From contig JAFIGS010000019.1 of NCBI GenBank assembly GCA_017849615.1, positions 18,278 through 82,277 of the forward strand: DNA of 64,000 nucleotides, written 5' to 3'. A model generated the notes under the pieces. That model did not search any database, was not told the origin of the DNA, and saw nothing but the letters and a program-made list of their open reading frames with translations. Positions 8,779-17,051 of this stretch are shown here, piece after piece. The DNA comes from Pseudolabrys sp. GTDB taxonomy: Bacteria > Pseudomonadota > Alphaproteobacteria > Rhizobiales > Xanthobacteraceae. How positions within the stretch are numbered: position 1 is the stretch's first letter; each line of letters starts with the position of its first letter. A program made the position numbers and the translations under genes.

Positions 8779-9484
8779 CGGGCGCTCCGTGCCGTCGCGT
8801 CGGGTGGTCTGGCCGAAAGCCTGGCGCATCATCGCCTCGCGCTTCCCGCCGATCGATCTGTTCGAACGCGTGTCGGACGATCCCAAGGTGTGGGATGCGC
8901 TGATCGCGCTCGAAGAGATGACCAATCCGCGGCTGCGCGACGAAGCCGGGGAGATCAGTCTGGTGCCGCCGGAGCGCCGCGTGTCCGGCGCCAATGCATC
9001 CTGGGTGATGGCGGCGTTCACGCACATCAACAGGAGCGGCTCACGCTTTTCCGACGGGACATTCGGCGTCTATTACGCCGCCGACACGCTGGAAACGGCG
9101 ATCGCCGAGACGGTCTATCACTTCGGCGTTTTCGCCGCCGACGCGGGCGATCCCGCGCGCCGCGAGGACATGCGCGTGCTGCTGGGCGCGGTGGATCGTG
9201 ACTTCGAGGACATCGCCGCGCTCGGCGATGACGTCAATGCGGGGCTGCTGGACAGCGCGAGTTATGCGCAGAGCCAGCCTTATGCGGTGGCGCGCCGCGA
9301 TGCCGGCGCCGATGGCTTCGTCTATCCGAGTGTGCGGCGCGCGGGCTTCGAATGTATTGCCGCGTTCTGGCCGGATACCGTCGGCATCCCGGTGCAGGAG
9401 CGCCATCTGCAATACGAATGGGATGGCGCGCGGGTGCGACGCTATTTCGATTACAGCCTGGAGCGCTGGATCGATCTGGCGTGA
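8753..9484 (+). CDS. RES-domain toxin (NAD+-degrading)
   Basis: Toxin of the RES-Xre pair; characterised members (MbcT, ParT, Res) attack NAD+ or ADP-ribosylate a target. The 243-residue product starts MPQDLPGPDG within the antitoxin 3' end. The RES domain spans about residues 50-215, with SGSRFSDGTFGVYYAADTLE followed by TAIAETVYHFGVF, matching the usual G-x-R...Y-x-A...A-x-E-x-x-x-H pattern. RES toxins of MbcT type are often near 180-230 residues. The gene ends 6 bp before the convergent plsC stop. The frame is intact, so the module is probably functional. Confidence 0.9.
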   Translation: MPQDLPGPDGRSVPSRRVVWPKAWRIIASRFPPIDLFERVSDDPKVWDALIALEEMTNPRLRDEAGEISLVPPERRVSGANASWVMAAFTHINRSGSRFSDGTFGVYYAADTLETAIAETVYHFGVFAADAGDPARREDMRVLLGAVDRDFEDIAALGDDVNAGLLDSASYAQSQPYAVARRDAGADGFVYPSVRRAGFECIAAFWPDTVGIPVQERHLQYEWDGARVRRYFDYSLERWIDLA

Positions 9485-9490
9485 CGGCGC

Positions 9491-10291
9491 CTAGCCGCCC
9501 GCGTGCAACGGACGGGTTCGGCCGAGCAACGTCGATGTCGTGAGGCCACGCACCGCGCTCTCGAGCTGCCGCGCCAGCTTCTTGCGGTCGGTCGTGGCGT
9601 CGGCGGCGATCGGCTCGCCATAGCTCACCACCACGTCGATGACGCCGCGGCGCAGGAATGCCTTGAAGTGCGGCATGAAATCGAGATCGCCGTACCAGGC
9701 GATCAGCGGACGGTGCTGACGGCCCATCGGAATGCCGTGGATCGAGGTGTAACTGATCGACATCGGCTGGATGATGATGCCGCTTTCGGCGCGCGAGGCG
9801 GCTTCGCGCACCACGCCGATCAGCGCCGAGCGAAACGGCAGCACGCGGTTGCCGTCGTTCGAGGTACCCTCGGCGAACAGCACGACCGAAATATCGGATT
9901 CGAGGCGTTGCACCATGTCGGCGATGGCGTCGCCGGTCTGCTGGCGGCGCGAGCGATCGACGAACACGGTGCGCTGCAGGCGCGCGGTGGGGCCGACCAG
10001 CGGCCAGTTGCCGACCTCGGCCTTGGAGACGAAGGCGATCGGCGCGATCGAGCCGATCACCAGGATGTCGGCCCATGACACGTGGTTCGATACGAACAGC
10101 ACCGCGCGGTCGCGGACCGGCACGCCGACGACGCGAATCTTGAAACGCAGCAGCTTGCACAGCACGGCGTAGTAGCCGGAGGCCACCGTGCCCCAGCCGG
10201 GCAGGCCGAGCTTGCCGATGATCCACTGCGCGGCGATGACCAAAGGCGTCATGGTAAAGAAGAAGACGGCGATGAACAGCGAGTAGAGCAT
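9491..10291 (-). CDS. plsC: 1-acyl-sn-glycerol-3-phosphate acyltransferase
   Basis: Membrane-bound acyltransferase that converts lysophosphatidic acid to phosphatidic acid; relatives also make ornithine lipids. The 266-residue protein has an N-terminal membrane segment (about 3-25), the catalytic NHVSWAD (69-75, H-x4-D) and FAEGTSNDGNRV in the place of the substrate-binding EGT motif. The start at 10291 gives MLYSLFIAVFFF and lies 4 bp after the fur/mur stop, so the two are one operon. Longer forms would overlap the upstream gene. Which lysolipid it uses cannot be told from sequence. Confidence 0.9.
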   Translation of the reverse strand: MLYSLFIAVFFFTMTPLVIAAQWIIGKLGLPGWGTVASGYYAVLCKLLRFKIRVVGVPVRDRAVLFVSNHVSWADILVIGSIAPIAFVSKAEVGNWPLVGPTARLQRTVFVDRSRRQQTGDAIADMVQRLESDISVVLFAEGTSNDGNRVLPFRSALIGVVREAASRAESGIIIQPMSISYTSIHGIPMGRQHRPLIAWYGDLDFMPHFKAFLRRGVIDVVVSYGEPIAADATTDRKKLARQLESAVRGLTTSTLLGRTRPLHAGG

Positions 10292-10295
10292 TGGG

Positions 10296-10781
10296 CTAGC
10301 TGTTCTTGTCGTCCTTGAGCGGCACGGCATAAAGCTCGAGCCGGTGGTCGACCAGCTTGTAGCCGAGCCTGCGCGCCACCTCGGCCTGCAGGCGCTCGAT
10401 TTCCTCGGACTGGAATTCGATCACTTCGCCGGTGCGCAGGTTGATGAGGTGGTCGTGGTGCGTGTCCGAGCTGGTCTCGTAGCGGGCGCGCCCCTCGCGG
10501 AAATCGTGGCGCTCGATGATTCCGGAATCCTCGAACAGCTTCACGGTGCGATAGACGGTCGAGATCGAGATACGGTCATCGACCTGTATGCAGCGGCGAT
10601 AAAGCTCCTCGACGTCCGGATGGTCCTCGGCGTCGGCGAGCACGCGTGCGATGACGCGGCGCTGCTCGGTCATGCGCATGCCCTTCGCCGCGCAGAGCGC
10701 CTCGATATCGGGCTTGCCGCCGACGCCTCTGTTGGGCGCCGATACGACCAGCCCGGCTTTGCTTTTGCTGTCCGTCGTCAT
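10296..10781 (-). CDS. Fur-family metal-responsive regulator (Fur/Mur type)
   Basis: A 161-residue DNA-binding repressor. A winged helix covers about residues 25-95 (MTEQRRVIARVLADAEDHP, ISISTVYRTVKLFEDSGII). The metal-sensing dimerisation domain follows, with H108-H-D-H111. The C-terminal CxxC pairs of E. coli Fur are absent. In Hyphomicrobiales the gene at this position (between rimI and plsC) is the Fur homologue that acts as the manganese regulator Mur in rhizobia, so Mn rather than Fe control is the more likely role. This is inference from position and family. It is not Irr: the haem regulatory HxH/Cys-Pro features are not seen. Confidence 0.9.
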   Translation of the reverse strand: MTTDSKSKAGLVVSAPNRGVGGKPDIEALCAAKGMRMTEQRRVIARVLADAEDHPDVEELYRRCIQVDDRISISTVYRTVKLFEDSGIIERHDFREGRARYETSSDTHHDHLINLRTGEVIEFQSEEIERLQAEVARRLGYKLVDHRLELYAVPLKDDKNS

Positions 10782-10793
10782 CGTGAGGTGAGT

Positions 10794-11279
10794 TTACGCG
10801 ATATCCCGCCGCAATACCAAGGCTGCGGCGGTGGTGCCATCGGGCATGGGATAATAATTCGGCCGTTTTGCCACGTCCCGGAATCCAGCCTTGCGATAGA
10901 GCGCGATGGCCGCGCGGTTACTTTCTGCGACTTCGAGAAACAGCGCTTTGACGCCGAGCGCGGCGAGGCGCCGCATGTGCATCGTCAGCATCCGGCGCGC
11001 CAGCCCGCGGCCCTGGCAGCGGCGCGTCACCGCGATCGACAGAATCTCCGCCTCGTCGGCGGCGCAGCGCGACATCACGAAACCGGCGAACCCGCCGCCC
11101 ACGCGCAGGCTGTGCGCCAGCACCTGGGGATCGAGCAGCAGATTCTCGACCTCCTCCTCGCTCCAGCCGCGGTGAAACGAGGCGGCATGAAGCGCCGCGA
11201 TCGCGGCGGCGTCACGCACATGCGCCGGCGCGATGTGCGGTTCGCCGCGCCCGAACAACCGGCGCAGGAACGCCATCAT
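10794..11279 (-). CDS. rimI: Ribosomal protein alanine N-acetyltransferase-like GNAT protein
   Basis: A 161-residue GNAT acetyltransferase. The acetyl-CoA binding motif R-x-x-G-x-G/A is seen as RRCQGRGLA, preceded by the beta-strand AEILSIAV and followed by LEVAESNRAAIALYRKAGF, as in RimI. RimI acetylates the N-terminus of ribosomal protein S18 in enterics; the target here is not known. It overlaps tsaB by 4 nt (ATGA), an association found across bacteria, and lies 12 bp before the fur/mur start. Confidence 0.88.
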   Translation of the reverse strand: MMAFLRRLFGRGEPHIAPAHVRDAAAIAALHAASFHRGWSEEEVENLLLDPQVLAHSLRVGGGFAGFVMSRCAADEAEILSIAVTRRCQGRGLARRMLTMHMRRLAALGVKALFLEVAESNRAAIALYRKAGFRDVAKRPNYYPMPDGTTAAALVLRRDIA

Positions 11280-11965
11280 GTCGGTGTTGCCTGCAAGGGC
11301 ACATGCACGGCCGCCTGCGGCTGGGCATCGGCCGGCTTGAGATAGAACGGCTTGGGCGCGCTGGCCGCTGGATCGGCCACCATGCCGAGCCTTGCCACCC
11401 AGTCGATCGATGGCGCCGTTTGCGGTTCGATGGCGGCGGGCGCCGGCTCGCCTTCAGGCCAGGCGGCGGCGAGGATATGCGCCGCATTGCCGGCCAGCCT
11501 CGGCGCGGAGGGGGCGATGCGCCGCACCGCCTCCGCGACGGAGATGTAAACCGGCTTGATGCGTGTCGTGCCGTCGCCGTCGAAAGCCTGCAAAAAGACG
11601 TGGTCGTGCCGCGCGTCGATGGCGACGACCACCGGCGTCGAGGCGCCGGCCGCGATCAGCGGCGCGGCGAAGGCGGCAAGTGTCGTGATACCGACCGCGG
11701 GTTTGGCGGCGGCGGCGGCGATACCGCGGGCGGCGGCGATACCAACACGAAGCCCGGTGAAGCTGCCCGGCCCCACCGTGACGGCGATGCGGTCGAGCGT
11801 CGCGAAATCCAGCGTCGTCTCGTCGCGCAACCGTGCGATCATCGGCATCAGGGCTTCGGCATGGCCGCGGGCCATCGCCTGATGCTCGCGCGCAACGACG
11901 GCGTCGCCGTCCATGAGGACGACCGAGCACGCTTCAAGCGCGGTATCGATGGCGAGGATGCGCAT
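11276..11965 (-). CDS. tsaB: tRNA threonylcarbamoyladenosine biosynthesis protein TsaB
   Basis: Partner of TsaD/TsaE in making t6A37 of ANN-decoding tRNAs. The 229-residue protein of the ASKHA fold begins MRILAIDTALEACSVVLMDG, with GPGSFTGLRVGIAAARGIA at about 67-85. The frame is open 35 codons further upstream, but that part is encoded by a palindromic repeat and is not conserved, so the start is set at 11965. It is operonic with rimI, and the neighbouring nfu gene lies on the same strand 120 bp upstream. Confidence 0.94.
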   Translation of the reverse strand: MRILAIDTALEACSVVLMDGDAVVAREHQAMARGHAEALMPMIARLRDETTLDFATLDRIAVTVGPGSFTGLRVGIAAARGIAAAAAKPAVGITTLAAFAAPLIAAGASTPVVVAIDARHDHVFLQAFDGDGTTRIKPVYISVAEAVRRIAPSAPRLAGNAAHILAAAWPEGEPAPAAIEPQTAPSIDWVARLGMVADPAASAPKPFYLKPADAQPQAAVHVPLQATPT

Positions 11966-11973
11966 TGTCTCGG

Positions 11974-12074
11974 TGTCATCGCCCGCGAAGGCGGGCGATC
12001 CAGTAGTCACTGTCGGCGAATATATAGCCGAAACGCCGGGGATACTGGATGCCCCGCTTTCGCGGGGCATGACA
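11974..12074. repeat. Intergenic palindrome, family B copy 1
   Basis: Between nfu and tsaB. Ends are inverted: GTCATCGCCCGCGAAGGCGGGC at the left is answered by GCCCCGCTTTCGCGGGGCAT at the right, each arm itself a small hairpin. A second copy is at 31077-31155. It adds the non-conserved upstream extension to the tsaB frame. Confidence 0.7.
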
Positions 12075-12085
12075 GTGGTGGAAAA

Positions 12086-12640
12086 TCAAACCGGCCGGAC
12101 TTCCGTCACTTCCGGGACGAAATGCTTCAGCAGGTTCTGGATGCCGTGCTGAAGGGTGGCGGTCGAGGACGGGCAGCCGGAGCAGGCGCCCTTCATTTGC
12201 AGGAACACCACGCCTTCCTTGAAACCGCGGAAGGTGATGTCGCCGCCGTCGCCGGCCACCGCCGGCCGCACGCGCGTCTCGATCAGATCCTTGATGGTCG
12301 CCACCGTTTCGGTGTCGGCGGCGTCGAAGAACTCGTCGTCGTCGGGCGCCGCCGCCTCATTGGCCACGATCGGCGCACCGGACATGTAGTGCTCCATGAT
12401 GGCGCCAAGGATCGCCGGCTTCATCTGCTGCCAGTCGCCGTCGGTCTTGGTGACCGAGATGAAGTCGGCGCCGAAGAACACGCCGCCGACATTCGCGATG
12501 TCGAACAGCTTTTCGGCCAGCGGCGATTGCGCCGCGGCCTCGCGCGTCGGCATGTCGAGGGTGCCCTGGCCGAGCACCGGCTTGCCGGGCAGGAATTTCA
12601 AGGTCGCCGGGTTCGGCGTCGATTCGGTCTGGATAAACAT
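12086..12640 (-). CDS. NfuA-type Fe-S cluster carrier (Nfu N + NifU C)
   Basis: Carries and delivers iron-sulfur clusters. The 184-residue protein has an Nfu N-terminal domain (1-90, MFIQTESTPNPATLKFLPGK) and a NifU C-terminal domain (about 112-180) with the cluster-binding pair C153 and C156 in CSGCPSS. An ATG five codons upstream is open, but GGGAG lies 8 nt before MFIQ, so the shorter form is preferred. In this order it usually stands between uspA and tsaB, and here the order is kept apart from an inserted WYL/VOC pair. Confidence 0.94.
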   Translation of the reverse strand: MFIQTESTPNPATLKFLPGKPVLGQGTLDMPTREAAAQSPLAEKLFDIANVGGVFFGADFISVTKTDGDWQQMKPAILGAIMEHYMSGAPIVANEAAAPDDDEFFDAADTETVATIKDLIETRVRPAVAGDGGDITFRGFKEGVVFLQMKGACSGCPSSTATLQHGIQNLLKHFVPEVTEVRPV

Positions 12641-12734
12641 CGCGGCATCTCCCATCCCGCCGGGTTCAAGGCCTGGCGGACCCCTTTTACATGGGCGTTT
12701 TGGGAGAGCCGGTCAACCGGACCCGAACGGGGAA

Positions 12735-13103
12735 TCAGGACGGATTGGGCGCCAGAACCCGCAGGCGATGGCCGTCCGGGTCCAGCGCCACGAATGTGTG
12801 GCCGAAATCCATTTCGACCGGCGATTGGGCGATTTTGAACCCCCGCTTGACCCATTCGGCGTGGAAATCGGTGACGGCCTTGGCGCTGTCCATGGTGAAA
12901 TCGAGTTCCAGCGCGCCCGGGCCGCCGGAGGGCGCCGGCTTGACCTCGTCCTGCACCCAAAGGCCGAGCATGACCGGCGGCATCGGAAACATCACGAAGT
13001 TCGCGGACGACTCGACCGGCTCGGCGCCGAGCAGGCCGCGGTAAAAGTGGGTGCTGGCGGCGATGTCCTTGACGTAAAGGACGACGAGTCCGAATGGCAG
13101 CAT
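12735..13103 (-). CDS. VOC-family (glyoxalase/bleomycin-resistance fold) protein
   Basis: A single-domain, 122-residue vicinal-oxygen-chelate protein: beta-alpha-beta-beta-beta repeats with YVKDIAASTHFYRGLLG near residues 10-25 and FVALDPDGHRLRVLAP at the end. Metal ligands cannot be assigned with certainty; E69-like positions may be present. It has an excellent ribosome-binding site (GAGGAGGATCATC before ATG). It follows a YafY-type WYL regulator on the same strand, a pairing often seen, so it is probably controlled by it. Substrate unknown. Confidence 0.85.
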   Translation of the reverse strand: MLPFGLVVLYVKDIAASTHFYRGLLGAEPVESSANFVMFPMPPVMLGLWVQDEVKPAPSGGPGALELDFTMDSAKAVTDFHAEWVKRGFKIAQSPVEMDFGHTFVALDPDGHRLRVLAPNPS

Positions 13104-13149
13104 GATGATCCTCCTCGATGATGAGGAGGGTTTAGGCCCGGCTGCTGTC

Positions 13150-13232
13150 AGTTTTTGTCAGGAGCCTCCGTTATTCCGGGGGCGCACCGAAGGTCCGCGC
13201 GCTTGGGCGCGCGTGTCAGAATGAAGGCCGCA
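13150..13232. repeat. Degenerate family A palindrome
   Basis: The 130-bp space between the WYL regulator and the VOC gene holds TTATTCCGGGGGCGCACCG and GGGCGCGCGTGTCAGAATGA. These resemble the two ends of the common family A palindrome with mismatches and a short centre. It looks like an eroded copy. Confidence 0.45.
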
Positions 13233-13233
13233 G

Positions 13234-13929
13234 CTATCTCGGCCCGATCCCCATCTGCTTCTGCCATTCCTTCAGCATGACGGCGCGGCGCTTGGGATAG
13301 CGCGCCTCGGTTTCGGTGAGGCCGCCGATACGGTCGATGCGGAAGTGACGGTAGTCCGCGCGCAGTTCGCACCACGCCACCACGATGCGCGCGTCGTCGA
13401 AGAAGCCGACGGCGAAGGGCCAGATCGTGCGATGCGTCGCCGTATTGCCGACGTCGCGATAGTCGATCGTCAGCTTGCGCTCGCGCCGGATGGCGTCGCG
13501 GATCGGCGCCATCGAGAGCAGGCCGGCGGCCAGCCGCTCCCGCGCGCGCGACACGATCAGCAGGCTTGGATTCTCGAATTGCGCGCGGCGATCCGGCGGC
13601 AATACCGCGGCGGCCTTGGCCATCACATCCATGGCCGCTTGCGCCAGACGCGGATCGCCATGCTCGGCGACCCACTGCGAGCCGAGCATCAAGGCTTCGA
13701 CCTCGTCGTCGTTGAACATCAACGGCGGCAGCGTGAAGCCGGGACGCAGAACATAACCGAGGCCCGGCTCGCCCTCGATCGGCGCGCCCTGCGCCTGCAG
13801 GCTGGCAATATCGCGATAGAGCGTGCGCAGGCTGATGCCGAGTTCGCGCGCCAGCACGTCGCCGCTTACCGGATGACGGTGGCGGCGCAGCAGTTGCACG
13901 AGATCAAGCAGACGGACGGCGCGCGACAA
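13234..13929 (-). CDS. YafY-type transcriptional regulator with HTH and WYL domains
   Basis: A 231-residue regulator. A DeoR/HTH_11-like winged helix covers residues 1-60 (LDLVQLLRRHRHPVSGDVLA, ISLRTLYRDIASLQAQG). The WYL ligand-binding domain follows at about 130-220 (LTIDYRDVGNTATHRTIWPF). WYL domains sense nucleic-acid or small ligands. The start appears to be TTG at 13927-13929. It probably controls the downstream VOC gene and perhaps itself. Insertion of this pair between uspA and nfu suggests a lineage-specific addition. Confidence 0.85.
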   Translation of the reverse strand: MSRAVRLLDLVQLLRRHRHPVSGDVLARELGISLRTLYRDIASLQAQGAPIEGEPGLGYVLRPGFTLPPLMFNDDEVEALMLGSQWVAEHGDPRLAQAAMDVMAKAAAVLPPDRRAQFENPSLLIVSRARERLAAGLLSMAPIRDAIRRERKLTIDYRDVGNTATHRTIWPFAVGFFDDARIVVAWCELRADYRHFRIDRIGGLTETEARYPKRRAVMLKEWQKQMGIGPR

Positions 13930-13947
13930 ATGTCGATGCGACGGGCG

Positions 13948-14442
13948 TTACGCCATCGCCTCCAGTTCTTCATCGCTGAGCGAGCCCGGCACGATGGCGA
14001 TGGGAATAGGGAAGGACGCGGCGGTCTTCGACAGGCCGACAATCAGAGGGCCGGGGCCATCGCTGCCGGTGCCGGCGGCGAGCACGAGAATGCCGATATC
14101 GGTGTCTTCCTCGATCAGCTTGAGGATCTCATCATTCACCGCGCCCTCGCGAATGACGCGGTCGGGCGCGGCGCCGGTGATCTTCTTGACCATGGCGCCG
14201 AAACGGTCGAGCGCGGCATTGGCCGCTTCCATCGCTTCGGCCTTCATGATGTCGGCGACGCCCAGCCACTGCTGGCTGCGCTCGCTGGTGTCGATGACGC
14301 GCAGCATCACGATCTGCGTCTGGGTGCGGTTGGCGCGCGAGGCGGCCCAGAACACGGCGCGGTCGCATTCTTCCGAGTCATCGATGATCAGAAGATATTT
14401 GCGCTTATGGCCGGCCTCGTTGCTGCGGCGCTTGTTCGGCAT
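13948..14442 (-). CDS. Universal stress protein (UspA family)
   Basis: A 164-residue single Usp domain after a basic N-terminal tail: YLLIIDDSEECDRAVFWAA at the start. The expected G-x2-G-x9-G-S/T nucleotide loop is represented only loosely, by LAAGTGSDGPGPLIVGLSKT, so ATP binding is likely but not certain. Its role is probably stress endurance; no partner can be named. It lies between trpS and nfu on the same strand, as in related genomes. Confidence 0.87.
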   Translation of the reverse strand: MPNKRRSNEAGHKRKYLLIIDDSEECDRAVFWAASRANRTQTQIVMLRVIDTSERSQQWLGVADIMKAEAMEAANAALDRFGAMVKKITGAAPDRVIREGAVNDEILKLIEEDTDIGILVLAAGTGSDGPGPLIVGLSKTAASFPIPIAIVPGSLSDEELEAMA

Positions 14443-14573
14443 CGGGGCTCCCCTGGCGGATTCAGCAATGACGGACGCGCAAGCCGCTCATGCTGCCATG
14501 GCGCGACGGCAGCCGACAAGCCTCGCTTGCGGGCGGCATTGCTCGCATTTTACGCAACAGATACAGCAGGTTG

Positions 14574-15608
14574 TCAGCGGCGGACGAAGCCGACGATATC
14601 CTTGACGGCCTTCATATTCTCGTCGGCGATTTTCGCGGCGCGTTCCGATCCGTCGGCCAGAATGGCGTCGATATGGGCCGGGTCCTGCACCAGCTTCTTC
14701 ATCTCGCCGCCGATCGGTCCGAGCTTGGCGACAGCAAGATCGACCAGCGCCGACTTGAAGTTCGAGAATTGGGCGCCGCCGAACTCGCGCAGCACATCGG
14801 CCTTGGTCTTGTGATCGAGCGCGGCGAAGATGCCGACGAGGTTGTCGGCTTCGGGCCGTGCCTCGAGACCTTTCAGTTCGCTCGGCAGCGGCTCCGGATC
14901 GGTCTTGGCCTTGCGGATTTTCTGCGCGATGGCGTCGGCATCGTCGGTGAGGTTGATGCGCGAGTAGTCGGACGGTTCCGACTTCGACATCTTCTTCGAG
15001 CCGTCGCGCAGGCTCATGACGCGCGTCGCCGGACCCTGGATGATAGGCTCGGGCTGCGGAAAGAACACGTCGCCAAAGCCGCGGTCGCGGATCGAGTCAC
15101 CGTAGTCGTTGTTGAACTTTTGCGCGACGTCGCGGGCAAGCTCGAGATGCTGCTTCTGGTCTTCGCCCACCGGCACATGGGTGGCGCGGTAGAGCAGAAT
15201 GTCGGCGGCCATCAGGGACGGATAGACATAGAGGCCGACCGAGGCGTTCTCGCGATCCTTGCCGGCTTTCTCCTTGAACTGGGTCATGCGGTTGAGCCAG
15301 CCGATGCGGGCCACGCAGTTGAACACCCAGGCGAGTTCGGCATGACCGCTCACCTGGCTCTGGTTGAAGACGATGTTCTTCTTCGGGTCGATGCCCGCGG
15401 CGATGAAGGCCGCGGTGACCTCGCGGGTGTTGCGGGTCAATTCCGCCGGGTCCTGCCAGATCGTGATGGCGTGCATGTCGACGACGCAGTAGATGCAGTC
15501 GTGGGTTTCCTGCAGCGCCACGAATTTCGTGATCGCGCCGAGGTAATTACCGAGGTGCAGATTGCCGGTCGGCTGCACGCCGGAAAACACCAGTTCCTTG
15601 AACGACAT
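14574..15608 (-). CDS. trpS: Tryptophan--tRNA ligase
   Basis: Class I aminoacyl-tRNA synthetase that charges tRNA-Trp. In the 344-residue protein the HIGH-type motif is HLGN (18-21, in [17 protein letters not shown]) and the KMSKS loop is exact at 206-210. The frame is open 33 codons upstream, but conservation starts at [15 protein letters not shown], so the start is 15608. Length is usual for bacterial TrpS. In many relatives murJ precedes it; here a short divergent gene does. Confidence 0.97.
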   Translation of the reverse strand: MSFKELVFSGVQPTGNLHLGNYLGAITKFVALQETHDCIYCVVDMHAITIWQDPAELTRNTREVTAAFIAAGIDPKKNIVFNQSQVSGHAELAWVFNCVARIGWLNRMTQFKEKAGKDRENASVGLYVYPSLMAADILLYRATHVPVGEDQKQHLELARDVAQKFNNDYGDSIRDRGFGDVFFPQPEPIIQGPATRVMSLRDGSKKMSKSEPSDYSRINLTDDADAIAQKIRKAKTDPEPLPSELKGLEARPEADNLVGIFAALDHKTKADVLREFGGAQFSNFKSALVDLAVAKLGPIGGEMKKLVQDPAHIDAILADGSERAAKIADENMKAVKDIVGFVRR

Positions 15609-15751
15609 GGGCCTCACTCCAGGCAGATTGTGGCGGGCCACATCGCATAACGGCGATTTCGGCGCAACCCCGGCTGGGTTTGCCAGGGCGGCGCATGGGG
15701 CTATCAAGCGGGCGGCGCTCCGCTTCTGCGGGCGCGATGGGAAGGATTCAA

Positions 15752-15868
15752 ATGACCAAAGACGAACTGATCATCCAGTTGGTGAAGGTGGCCCTGGGCA
15801 TCCTGATCGGCGGCTATTTCCTGTGGTGGAGTCTGGAAGTGCTGAACCGGCTGCCGCCGCCGCACTGA
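15752..15868 (+). CDS. Small membrane protein, 38 residues
   Basis: Starts [20 protein letters not shown] and ends NRLPPPH, with one membrane segment at about residues 8-27. GGAAGG lies 8 nt before ATG, supporting translation. A longer frame of 62 codons exists, but the extra part looks random. No family is recognised. It stands alone between the divergent trpS and the PfkB kinase gene. Confidence 0.6.
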   Translation: MTKDELIIQLVKVALGILIGGYFLWWSLEVLNRLPPPH

Positions 15869-15950
15869 TACGCTGTCGGCTGCCCGCCCACGCATTGCCA
15901 CCTCGCCTCGCGCCGCTATAGTGCGCGCGATTTCATCGAACGAGGTATCC

Positions 15951-16952
15951 ATGACCGCTCCCCGCTACGACGTTCTCGGCATCGGCAACGCCATTGTCGA
16001 CGTGATTGCCCGCGCCGAAGACGACTTCCTGGTGGCGCAGGGGATGCACAAAGGCGGCATGGCGCTGATCGACGAGGCGCGCGCCAAGTCGATCTACGAT
16101 GCCATGGGTCCGGCGACGGAAGCCTCCGGCGGCTCGGCCGCCAACACCATCGTCGGCGTCGCCTCGTTCGGCTGCAAGGCGGCCTTTGTGGGCAAGGTGA
16201 AGGACGATCAGCTCGGCAAGGCTTTCGCGCACGATATTCGCGCCGCGCGCGTGGCCTTTGAGACCAAGCCGGCGAGCCACGGCCCTTCGACCGCCCGCTG
16301 CTACATCATGGTGACGCCGGACGGCGAGCGCACCATGAACACTTATCTGGGCGCCGCGCAGGATCTCAAGCCCGCCGATATCGACGAAGAGACGATCGCC
16401 GCTGCCGCGGTTGTCTATCTCGAAGGTTATTTGTGGGACCCGCCGCACGCCAAGGAGGCCTTCGTCAAGGCCGCCGACATCGCCCACAAGGCCGGCCGCA
16501 AGGTCGCGCTCACCTTGTCGGATTCGTTCTGCGTCGATCGTTATCGCGGTGAATTCCTCGATCTCATCCGCAAGGGCACCGTCGATATCGTCTTCGCCAA
16601 CGAGCACGAACTGCACAGCCTGTATCAGACCTCCGACTTTGCGACCGCCGCGGTGGCGCTGCAGAAGGATGCGAAGCTCGCCGTGGTGACGCGAAGCGAG
16701 AAGGGCTGCGTGGTGGTGACGCCGGACCGCACCGAAGCGGTCGAGGCCATGCGCATCGACAAGGTCGTCGACGTGACCGGGGCCGGCGACCTTTTCGCCG
16801 CCGGCTTCCTCTCGGGTCTGGCGCGCGGCAAGGACAACAGGACATCGGCGAAGCTCGGCGCGCTGGCGGCGTCCGAGGTCATCCAGCACGTGGGCGCGCG
16901 CCCGGCGGTATCGCTGCAGGCGCTGGCAGCCGAGAACGGCCTTACTTTGTAG
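15951..16952 (+). CDS. PfkB-family carbohydrate/adenosine kinase
   Basis: A 333-residue cytosolic kinase. It has the PfkB N-terminal pattern YDVLGIGNAIVDVIARAEDD and the C-terminal signature DVTGAGDLFAAGFLSGLARG, where the D of GAGD is the catalytic base and the glycines form the anion hole. Close relatives in alphaproteobacteria are labelled adenosine kinase, but PfkB members differ in substrate, so the substrate is open. GAGG lies 6 nt before the ATG at 15951. A long antisense frame across this gene is a coding-bias shadow. Confidence 0.88.
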   Translation: MTAPRYDVLGIGNAIVDVIARAEDDFLVAQGMHKGGMALIDEARAKSIYDAMGPATEASGGSAANTIVGVASFGCKAAFVGKVKDDQLGKAFAHDIRAARVAFETKPASHGPSTARCYIMVTPDGERTMNTYLGAAQDLKPADIDEETIAAAAVVYLEGYLWDPPHAKEAFVKAADIAHKAGRKVALTLSDSFCVDRYRGEFLDLIRKGTVDIVFANEHELHSLYQTSDFATAAVALQKDAKLAVVTRSEKGCVVVTPDRTEAVEAMRIDKVVDVTGAGDLFAAGFLSGLARGKDNRTSAKLGALAASEVIQHVGARPAVSLQALAAENGLTL

Positions 16953-17051
16953 GCCTGCGGCCCAGCGCCGACGGCGCTGCCGCAAGCTCCGGTAACCAAT
17001 TGGTAACCATCGAGGGGTTACCGGTTGGTGAAACCTGCCCGGAGCACTCCC

